Translations under genes and position numbers: made by a program
Notes under the pieces: model-generated
Database searches by the model: none
What the model was told of the DNA's origin: nothing
What the model saw: the letters and a program-made list of their open reading frames with translations, nothing else
Shown here: one piece after another, positions 57,107 through 64,000 of the stretch
Numbering within the stretch: the stretch's first letter is position 1
Layout of the letters: the number at the start of each line of letters is the position of its first letter
NCBI RefSeq assembly: GCF_002355895.1
Contig: NZ_AP017652.1
Coordinates: 777,001-841,000, forward strand
Direction of reading: 5' to 3'
From: Streptococcus sp. NPS 308
GTDB lineage: Bacteria; Bacillota; Bacilli; Lactobacillales; Streptococcaceae
DNA length: 64,000 nucleotides

Positions 57107-57955
57107 TTATTCTTTTATGTAGGTAAATCCTTCCCCAAGAATCTCATGAGCTTCAGTGATGGTAATAAAGGCTTGAGGATCTATATGGTGAATCATATCC
57201 TTCATTTTAACGATTTCGTTTCGACCGACGATACAATAAATGATTTTCAAATCTTTCTTACTGTAGTAGCCTTGACCAGAGATATAGGTCACGCCACGTC
57301 CTAGTTCTTCATTGATTTTATCAGCCAATTGCTCAGGATACTGAGTGATAATCATAAATCCTTTACCAGCATAGCCCCCTTCACCGATCAAGTCAATAAC
57401 ACGAGCGATGATAAAGTCAAACAAGAGAGTATAGGTAACAAGACGAAGATCTTGGAAGATAATTAAAATTAACATTAGGATAAAAAAGTCAATCCCAAAG
57501 AGCAATTTACCAATTGAGATATTGGTGTATTTATTGAGGATACGGGCAACAATATCTGAACCACCAGTAGTCCCACCAGCATTAAAAATAACTCCTAAAC
57601 CGACTCCCAGTAAAACACCAGAAACTAGCGAAACGATAATGAGATCCCCTTGTAGGTCAAACTGTAAAGGAATTTTTTCAAAGACAGCAAGCCAGACAGA
57701 AAGGGAGATAGTCCCCAAGAGACTGGTGTAGAGAGTTTTAGGACCAAATATTTTCCAGGCAAGGATAAATAAAGGAATATTGATCAAGAGGTTCATCAGT
57801 GAGACTGGAATTTTAAAGAGGTAGAAGGTAATGAGTGTAATACCTGTCGCACCACCCTCAAATAGATGATAGGGAACTACAAAGTAGGTGAGACCAAAGG
57901 CATAAATAGCTGCCCCTAGTATGATAGTGATAATAGGCTGAACTTTTCGAATCAT
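57107..57955 (-). CDS. YitT family membrane protein
   Basis: A 282-residue protein with five or six membrane segments (DUF161/YitT repeats, GLTYFVVPYHLFEGGATGITL) and a C-terminal cytoplasmic DUF2179 domain (KGFMIITQYPEQLADKINEEL). Function unknown in the family. Own promoter on the minus strand (TATAAT about 57984-57989) and a GAGGGAGA ribosome site. Confidence 0.92.
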   Translation of the reverse strand: MIRKVQPIITIILGAAIYAFGLTYFVVPYHLFEGGATGITLITFYLFKIPVSLMNLLINIPLFILAWKIFGPKTLYTSLLGTISLSVWLAVFEKIPLQFDLQGDLIIVSLVSGVLLGVGLGVIFNAGGTTGGSDIVARILNKYTNISIGKLLFGIDFFILMLILIIFQDLRLVTYTLLFDFIIARVIDLIGEGGYAGKGFMIITQYPEQLADKINEELGRGVTYISGQGYYSKKDLKIIYCIVGRNEIVKMKDMIHHIDPQAFITITEAHEILGEGFTYIKE

Positions 57956-58044
57956 GATTCTCCCTCGCTTTTTCTATAGATAGATTATACCAAAATTTCA
58001 AGCGTTTTAATTGGATCTCTTATGATTTTTTAACAAAATTTTGA

Positions 58045-58050
58045 TATAAT
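58045..58050 (+). promoter_or_regulatory. Extended -10 of the degV gene
   Basis: TGATATAAT (TATAAT 58045-58050), giving a leader of about 43 nt to the chosen start. Confidence 0.65.
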
Positions 58051-58099
58051 AAAAGTGATAAATCCCTATCTTATTGAAAAGAATAGAAAGATTGAAATT

Positions 58100-58936
58100 A
58101 TGACACAAGTAAAAATTGTAACAGATTCTTCTGTTACCATCGAACCAGAAGTAGTAAAAGAGTTAAATATTACGGTTGTGCCGCTATCCGTTATGATCGA
58201 TAGTGTGCTTTATTCGGACGCAGATTTGAAAGAAGGGGAGTTTCTTCATCTTATGCAACAAAGTAAGAATCTGCCGAAAACTAGTCAGCCTCCAGTAGGA
58301 GTGTTTGCTGAGGTTTTTGAAGAACTAGGTAAAGACGGTAGTCAGATTCTCGCGATTCACATGTCCCATGCCTTGTCAGGAACTGTTGAAGCTGCTCGTC
58401 AAGGAGCGAGTCTCTCAACTGCTGATGTGACGGTTATTGATAGTTCTTTTACAGACCAAGCTATGAAGTTTCAAGTAGTTGAAGCAGCTAAACTTGCCCA
58501 AGAAGGGAAAGATTTAGAAACCATCCTAGCTCATGTAGAAGACGTTAAGAATCATACGGAACTCTATATCGGTGTTTCAACATTAGAAAATCTAGTTAAG
58601 GGCGGACGTATTGGACGTGTGACGGGATTATTAAGCTCTCTTTTGAACATCCGAGTTGTGATGCAGATGAAGAATCATGAACTCCAGCCTATCGTTAAGG
58701 GACGAGGTGCTAAGACATTCAAAAAATGGCTTGATGAATTGACTGAGACGCTCTCGCATCAATCAGTGGCTGAGATTGGAATTTCATATGCAGGTACAAA
58801 TGAATGGGCAAATGAGATGAAGAACTTGTTGCAAACTTATGTAGAAAAACCAATCTCTGTATTGGAAACAGGGTCTATTATTCAAACACATACGGGAGAA
58901 AATGCCTGGGCTATTCTAATTCGTTACAATTCCTAA
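58100..58936 (+). CDS. DegV family fatty-acid-binding protein
   Basis: A 278-residue DegV protein. The N-terminal [17 protein letters not shown] and the segment PKTSQPPVG contain the residues that bind the fatty-acid carboxylate. FakB proteins of this family present fatty acids to FakA kinase; whether this paralogue does so is not known. ATG 58100 fits the family N-terminus; the GTG frame from 58055 overlaps the promoter region. Confidence 0.92.
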   Translation: MTQVKIVTDSSVTIEPEVVKELNITVVPLSVMIDSVLYSDADLKEGEFLHLMQQSKNLPKTSQPPVGVFAEVFEELGKDGSQILAIHMSHALSGTVEAARQGASLSTADVTVIDSSFTDQAMKFQVVEAAKLAQEGKDLETILAHVEDVKNHTELYIGVSTLENLVKGGRIGRVTGLLSSLLNIRVVMQMKNHELQPIVKGRGAKTFKKWLDELTETLSHQSVAEIGISYAGTNEWANEMKNLLQTYVEKPISVLETGSIIQTHTGENAWAILIRYNS

Positions 58937-58974
58937 AAAAATAGAGAAAAATCGTTAGAAATAGTGTTTTTGAC

Positions 58975-59003
58975 TTGACCTATAGCCAATTTTAGGATAT
59001 GAT
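58975..59003 (+). promoter_or_regulatory. Promoter of the HU gene
   Basis: TTGACC at 58975-58980, 17 bp, TATGAT at 58998-59003. Confidence 0.8.
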
Positions 59004-59043
59004 TATATTTGTTAATTAGAAATTATTTGGAGGATTTATTAAC

Positions 59044-59319
59044 ATGGCAAACAAACAAGATTTGATCGCTAAAGTAGCAGAAGCTACAGAATTGACTAAG
59101 AAAGATTCAGCAGCAGCAGTTGACGCTGTATTCGCAGCAGTAACTGAATACCTTGCAGCTGGTGAAAAAGTTCAATTGATCGGTTTTGGTAACTTTGAAG
59201 TTCGTGAGCGTGCTGCACGTAAAGGTCGCAACCCACAAACTGGTAAAGAAATCAAGATCGCAGCTTCTAAAGTTCCAGCATTCAAAGCTGGTAAAGCTCT
59301 TAAAGACGCTGTTAAATAA
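59044..59319 (+). CDS. hup: DNA-binding protein HU
   Basis: A 91-residue HU with the family arm [20 protein letters not shown] and a basic end ([13 protein letters not shown]). It compacts DNA and is the only HU in most streptococci, hence essential. TTGGAGGA precedes the ATG; codon use is highly biased. Strong promoter and terminator. Confidence 0.97.
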   Translation: MANKQDLIAKVAEATELTKKDSAAAVDAVFAAVTEYLAAGEKVQLIGFGNFEVRERAARKGRNPQTGKEIKIAASKVPAFKAGKALKDAVK

Positions 59320-59331
59320 TGATACTTTAAT

Positions 59332-59378
59332 AAGCCTATTGTATCAAGCCTTCTAGCTTGGTCGATAGGCTTTTTTTG
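59332..59378 (+). terminator. Terminator after hup
   Basis: Outer stem AAGCCTAT / ATAGGCTT enclosing an inner AAGCC/GGCTT-like pair, T7. Confidence 0.8.
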
Positions 59379-59405
59379 TTGCTTTGGGGTATTATTGGGG
59401 CAAAA

Positions 59406-59440
59406 AGAAAAAAGAAAAAGGTTCCCATGATGAGAACCTT
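59406..59440 (-). terminator. Terminator of ldh
   Basis: Minus strand AAGGTTC / GAACCTT stem followed by a T-rich run directly after the ldh stop. Confidence 0.8.
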
Positions 59441-59447
59441 CTTTTCA

Positions 59448-60437
<990 letters not shown>

Positions 60438-60483
60438 CTAAACATCTCCTTCAATTTTTTTAGGGAATTCCCCAGATATTTTC

Positions 60484-60512
60484 ATTCTATCACTTTTAAA
60501 AAGCTTTGTCAC
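60484..60512 (-). promoter_or_regulatory. ldh promoter
   Basis: Minus strand GTGACA (60507-60512), 17 bp, TAGAAT (60484-60489). Confidence 0.75.
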
Positions 60513-60534
60513 GGAAATGCCCTCTTGTTCTCGA

Positions 60535-60548
60535 TGTAAACGTTTTAG
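60535..60548. promoter_or_regulatory. cre-like CcpA site between ldh and gyrA
   Basis: TGTAAACGTTTTAG matches the cre palindrome TGTAAACGTTTACA at 12 of 14 positions. It lies about 65 bp upstream of the expected ldh transcription start, a placement that usually gives activation by CcpA, in line with CcpA activating ldh in related lactic acid bacteria. Confidence 0.7.
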
Positions 60549-60581
60549 TGATTTCCAAAGACTGAAATGATCTACACTTTA

Positions 60582-60590
60582 TGGTATAAT
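60582..60590 (+). promoter_or_regulatory. Extended -10 promoter of gyrA
   Basis: TGGTATAAT with TATAAT at 60585-60590; weak -35. Divergent from ldh. Confidence 0.7.
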
Positions 60591-60627
60591 ATATCTAGTT
60601 ACTAATTGTGAAATGAGGCATTTATTA

Positions 60628-63096
60628 ATGCAGGATAAAAACTTAGTGAATGTTAATCTGACAAAGGAGATGAAGACCAGCTTTATCGACTACGCCATGA
60701 GTGTTATCGTAGCGCGTGCTCTTCCTGATGTTCGAGATGGCTTAAAACCAGTTCACCGTCGTATTCTTTACGGAATGAATGAACTAGGTGTTACTCCAGA
60801 CAAACCCCATAAAAAATCAGCCCGTATTACAGGGGATGTCATGGGTAAATACCACCCTCACGGAGACTCGTCTATTTATGAGGCTATGGTTCGTATGGCC
60901 CAGTGGTGGAGCTATCGTTACATGCTCGTTGATGGACATGGAAACTTTGGTTCTATGGACGGGGACGGTGCTGCCGCACAGCGTTATACTGAGGCACGTA
61001 TGAGCAAGATTGCTCTGGAAATGCTTCGTGATATCAATAAAAACACAGTTGATTTCGTAGACAACTACGACGCCAATGAGCGTGAACCCTTGGTCTTGCC
61101 AGCTCGTTTTCCAAACCTTTTGGTCAATGGGGCAACTGGGATTGCCGTAGGGATGGCTACCAACATTCCTCCTCACAACCTAGGTGAAACCATCGATGCC
61201 GTTAAGCTAGTCATGGACAATCCAGATGTGACTACTAAGGACTTGATGGAAGTCTTGCCTGGTCCAGATTTTCCAACTGGTGCCCTTGTTATGGGGAAAT
61301 CAGGTATTCATAAGGCCTACGAAACTGGTAAAGGCTCCATTGTTCTTCGTTCTCGTACTGAAATCGAAGAAACTAAAACTGGCCGTGAACGAATTGTTGT
61401 AACGGAATTTCCATACATGGTCAACAAAACCAAGGTCCATGAACATATTGTTCGTTTGGTTCAGGAAAAACGGATTGAGGGTATTACAGCAGTACGAGAT
61501 GAATCCAACCGCGAAGGGGTTCGTTTCGTGATCGAAGTGAAACGCGACGCGTCTGCCAACGTTATCCTTAACAATCTTTTCAAGATGACCCAGATGCAAA
61601 CCAATTTTGGTTTCAACATGTTGGCGATTCAAAATGGTGTACCAAAGATTTTGTCCCTTCGTCAAATTTTGGATGCTTATATCGAACATCAAAAAGAAGT
61701 GGTTGTTCGTCGTACACGTTTTGACAAGGAAAAAGCAGAAGCGCGTGCGCACATCTTAGAAGGTCTTTTAATCGCGCTAGACCATATTGATGAAGTGATT
61801 CGTATCATTCGTGCCAGTGAAACAGATGCCGAAGCACAAGCTGAGTTGATGAGCAAGTTTAAGCTTTCAGAGCGTCAAAGTCAGGCAATCCTTGATATGC
61901 GTCTTCGTCGTTTGACAGGATTGGAACGTGATAAGATTCAGTCTGAATATGATGAATTGATCGCCTTAATTGCAGATTTGGCAGATATTCTTGCCAAACC
62001 AGAACGTGTGGCGCAAATCATCAAAGACGAGTTGGATGAAGTCAAACGCAAGTTTGGTGACAAACGTCGTACTGAGTTGATGGTCGGAGAAGTCTTGACA
62101 CTTGAGGACGAAGACCTGATTGAGGAGACGGATGTCTTGATTACCCTTTCTAATAAGGGCTACATCAAACGTCTGGACCAAGGTGAGTTCACTGCCCAAA
62201 AACGTGGTGGCCGTGGGGTCCAAGGTACTGGCGTTAAGGATGATGACTTTGTGCGTGAGTTGGTTTCAACCAGCACCCATGATCATCTGCTCTTCTTCAC
62301 TAATAAAGGACGTGTCTACCGCCTTAAAGGTTATGAAATCCCAGAATATGGTCGTACAGCCAAGGGCTTGCCAGTTGTCAATCTTTTGAAGTTGGACGAA
62401 GGCGAAAGCATTCAGACCATCATCAATGTTGATTCTGAGCGTAGTGATGATGCTTATCTCTTCTTCACAACTCGTCACGGTGTCGTGAAGAGAACCAGTG
62501 TCAAAGAATTTGCAAATATTCGTCAAAATGGACTTAAGGCCTTGAATCTCAAGGATGAGGATGAGTTAATCAATGTCTTGCTGACAGAAGAAGATACCGA
62601 TATCATCATTGGTACCAAGTTTGGTTATGCTGTTCGTTTTAATCAATCAGCTGTTCGTGGCATGAGCCGTATCGCGACAGGTGTCCGAGGAGTCAATCTT
62701 CGTGAAGGAGATACAGTAGTTGGCGCAAGTGTTATTACTGACCAGAATGAGGTCCTTATCATCACTGAAAAAGGTTATGGTAAGCGTACCCTTGCTACTG
62801 AATATCCAACTAAAGGCCGTGGTGGTAAAGGAATGAAGACTGCCAATGTTGCTGAGAAGAATGGTCCTCTTGCAGGCCTCCTCACTGTTAAAGGTGATGA
62901 AGACCTAATGATTATCACGGATACAGGAGTCATGATTCGAACAAACGTTGCCAATATTTCACAAACAGGACGCTCAACTATGGGAGTTAAGGTGATGCGT
63001 CTAGATCAGGATGCTAAGATTGTGACCTTTACAACGGTTGCTGCAGCAGAAAAAGAAGAAGTTGGGACTGAAATTGAAACAGAAGGTGAAGCATAA
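60628..63096 (+). CDS. gyrA: DNA gyrase subunit A
   Basis: A 822-residue gyrase subunit. Active-site Tyr in [10 protein letters not shown], GyrA box QKRGGRG in the C-terminal domain, which distinguishes it from ParC. Quinolone positions Ser81 and Glu85 ([12 protein letters not shown]) are of the susceptible type. ATG 60628 gives the family N-terminus [16 protein letters not shown] and has GAGG 9 nt upstream; ATG 60613 would overlap that site. Shares one base with srtA (TAATG). Confidence 0.97.
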   Translation: MQDKNLVNVNLTKEMKTSFIDYAMSVIVARALPDVRDGLKPVHRRILYGMNELGVTPDKPHKKSARITGDVMGKYHPHGDSSIYEAMVRMAQWWSYRYMLVDGHGNFGSMDGDGAAAQRYTEARMSKIALEMLRDINKNTVDFVDNYDANEREPLVLPARFPNLLVNGATGIAVGMATNIPPHNLGETIDAVKLVMDNPDVTTKDLMEVLPGPDFPTGALVMGKSGIHKAYETGKGSIVLRSRTEIEETKTGRERIVVTEFPYMVNKTKVHEHIVRLVQEKRIEGITAVRDESNREGVRFVIEVKRDASANVILNNLFKMTQMQTNFGFNMLAIQNGVPKILSLRQILDAYIEHQKEVVVRRTRFDKEKAEARAHILEGLLIALDHIDEVIRIIRASETDAEAQAELMSKFKLSERQSQAILDMRLRRLTGLERDKIQSEYDELIALIADLADILAKPERVAQIIKDELDEVKRKFGDKRRTELMVGEVLTLEDEDLIEETDVLITLSNKGYIKRLDQGEFTAQKRGGRGVQGTGVKDDDFVRELVSTSTHDHLLFFTNKGRVYRLKGYEIPEYGRTAKGLPVVNLLKLDEGESIQTIINVDSERSDDAYLFFTTRHGVVKRTSVKEFANIRQNGLKALNLKDEDELINVLLTEEDTDIIIGTKFGYAVRFNQSAVRGMSRIATGVRGVNLREGDTVVGASVITDQNEVLIITEKGYGKRTLATEYPTKGRGGKGMKTANVAEKNGPLAGLLTVKGDEDLMIITDTGVMIRTNVANISQTGRSTMGVKVMRLDQDAKIVTFTTVAAAEKEEVGTEIETEGEA

Positions 63097-63842
63097 TGTC
63101 TCGTAAAAAAACGAAAAATAAGAATAATAAGAGAAGAAATCTATTTATCAATATTCTAGCCGGTTTCTTGATTCTTCTTTCCCTAGCCTTGATTTTTAAT
63201 TCAAAGATTCGTGATCTCTTTTTGGTCTGGAATACCAATAAATATCAAGTCAATCAGGTTACTAAAGAAAATATAGATGAAAATCTAAAAACCGAAGGAA
63301 ATTTTGATTTTGACTCTGTTAAGTCTATTTCATCTGAAGCTGTATTGGCTTCACAATGGGATGCCCAAAAGCTTCCAGTTATCGGTGGGATTGCTATTCC
63401 TGAAGTAGAAATCAACCTGCCTATTTTCAAAGGTTTGGATAATGTAAACTTGTTCTATGGAGCAGGGACCATGAAACCAGACCAAAAAATGGGAGAAGGC
63501 AACTATTCTCTAGCCAGTCACCATATCTTTACTGCTGAAAATGCGAGCCAGATGCTCTTCTCACCTTTGGTCAATGCCAAAGCAGGTATGAAGATTTATC
63601 TGACGGATAAGGACAAGGTTTATACCTACGAAATTACTGAAGTTAAACGTGTCACACCAGACCGTGTAGATGAAATCGAAGATCGTGACGGTGTAAAGGA
63701 GATTACTTTGGTTACTTGTGTTGATTATGATGAAACCGAGCGTATAATCGTCAAAGGTATCTTTAAAGAATCAAAAGCTTATTCTGAGACTTCTGAGGAT
63801 ATTTTGAAGGCCTTTAATAAACCATATAAACAACGTTATTAA
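63096..63842 (+). CDS. srtA: Class A sortase
   Basis: A 248-residue transpeptidase with an N-terminal membrane anchor (about 17-38). The catalytic residues are His142 (ASHHIF), Cys208 (LVTCVDY) and Arg216 (ETERIIV). It cleaves LPXTG between Thr and Gly and links proteins to the cell wall. The adhesin at 3.8 kb is an obvious substrate. gyrA-srtA linkage is the known mitis-group arrangement. Confidence 0.97.
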   Translation: MSRKKTKNKNNKRRNLFINILAGFLILLSLALIFNSKIRDLFLVWNTNKYQVNQVTKENIDENLKTEGNFDFDSVKSISSEAVLASQWDAQKLPVIGGIAIPEVEINLPIFKGLDNVNLFYGAGTMKPDQKMGEGNYSLASHHIFTAENASQMLFSPLVNAKAGMKIYLTDKDKVYTYEITEVKRVTPDRVDEIEDRDGVKEITLVTCVDYDETERIIVKGIFKESKAYSETSEDILKAFNKPYKQRY

Positions 63843-63850
63843 GAATGAAT

Positions 63851-63883
63851 GAACCAGTGAAGTGCTATTTCACTGGTTTTTTA
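63851..63883 (+). terminator. Terminator of gyrA-srtA
   Basis: Perfect stem AACCAGTGAA / TTCACTGGTT with T6. Confidence 0.9.
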
Positions 63884-63973
63884 TATGAACAAATAGAATC
63901 AAAATAGTTCTTATGAAAAAGGATAGGAAGGCTTAGGATAAAGATTTTTAAGATAAATATTTTAGAATTTTAC

Positions 63974-63987
63974 AGAAAACGCTTTCT
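63974..63987. promoter_or_regulatory. cre-like palindrome at the window end
   Basis: AGAAAACGCTTTCT is a perfect palindrome that differs from the strong cre TGAAAACGCTTTCA only in its outer bases plus one. No gene is visible in the last 157 bp; it probably belongs to a gene beyond the window. Confidence 0.5.
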
Positions 63988-64000
63988 AGAAAAAAAGAAT

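Overview
The window is a low-GC Firmicute chromosome segment. Gene content and order (slrA-rpsP-khpA, rimM-trmD, parE-parC-ilvE, rpsA-dnaX-suf, gyrA-srtA, a class A sortase with LPXTG substrates, a competence combox) point to a mitis-group Streptococcus (S. mitis / S. oralis / S. infantis type, close to the pneumococcus). Most of the 64 kb is ordinary housekeeping chromosome. Accessory insertions sit between the conserved blocks. All identifications come from reading the sequence and knowing the families; no search was run.

Layout. 1-2.1 kb: end of a VanZ-like gene, an ABC-F ATPase and a zinc-ribbon protein. 2.1-10.6 kb: a surface-protein island. It holds a decayed DivIVA-like/G5/LPXTG gene and a 2087-residue YSIRK/LPXTG adhesin with long GKDGK and DPKPQPQP repeats. 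The island is bounded by two 441-bp direct copies of the 3' part of the cyclophilin gene slrA, and the left copy is fused to a truncated ydbC. 10.2-18 kb: slrA, rpsP-khpA, a MazG-like enzyme, an Imm5-like gene cut by a stop codon, a DMT exporter, two alpha/beta hydrolases, rimM-trmD, an ATP-cone protein and the combox-driven ydbC. 18-27 kb: TetR regulator, bioY, glutathione reductase, a MacAB-like ABC exporter, metG. 27-37 kb: rpsT, coaA, then a nucleoside salvage and uptake region (methyltransferase-pdp-deoC-cdd-pnrA-nupABC) and plsY. 37-45 kb: parE and parC with an accessory segment between them (two membrane proteins, a decayed gene, an aminoglycoside-6-adenylyltransferase-like gene), then ilvE. 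45-55.6 kb: tRNA-Tyr, tRNA-Gln, rpsA, msrC-dnaX, and sufCDSUB followed by an unknown gene caught between two copies of the sufB 3' end. 55.6-64 kb: an APC permease, a YitT protein, DegV, HU, ldh, gyrA and srtA.

How parts work together. SrtA (63.1 kb) is the expected anchoring enzyme for the LPXTG adhesin at 3.8 kb. PnrA plus the NupABC-type transporter bring in nucleosides, which Cdd, Pdp and DeoC then degrade. SufCDSUB is the iron-sulfur assembly machine. Regulation visible in the DNA includes a perfect CodY box before ilvE, a CcpA cre-like site upstream of ldh, a ComX combox before ydbC, and a 21-bp-period direct repeat matching the ComE/LytTR pattern between gor and the MacAB-like operon.

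Most interesting observations: (1) the adhesin island inside a partial slrA/ydbC duplication scar; (2) four genes (methyltransferase, plsY, msrC, DUF3272) whose extended -10 box lies exactly 6 nt before the ATG with no Shine-Dalgarno, which predicts leaderless mRNAs; (3) the ComE-like double repeat; (4) an unknown gene inserted after sufB with a 75-bp duplication of the sufB end; (5) parC, whose good Shine-Dalgarno drives only a two-codon ORF 55 nt upstream of the gene. I saw no CRISPR array, prophage, insertion sequence or rRNA.
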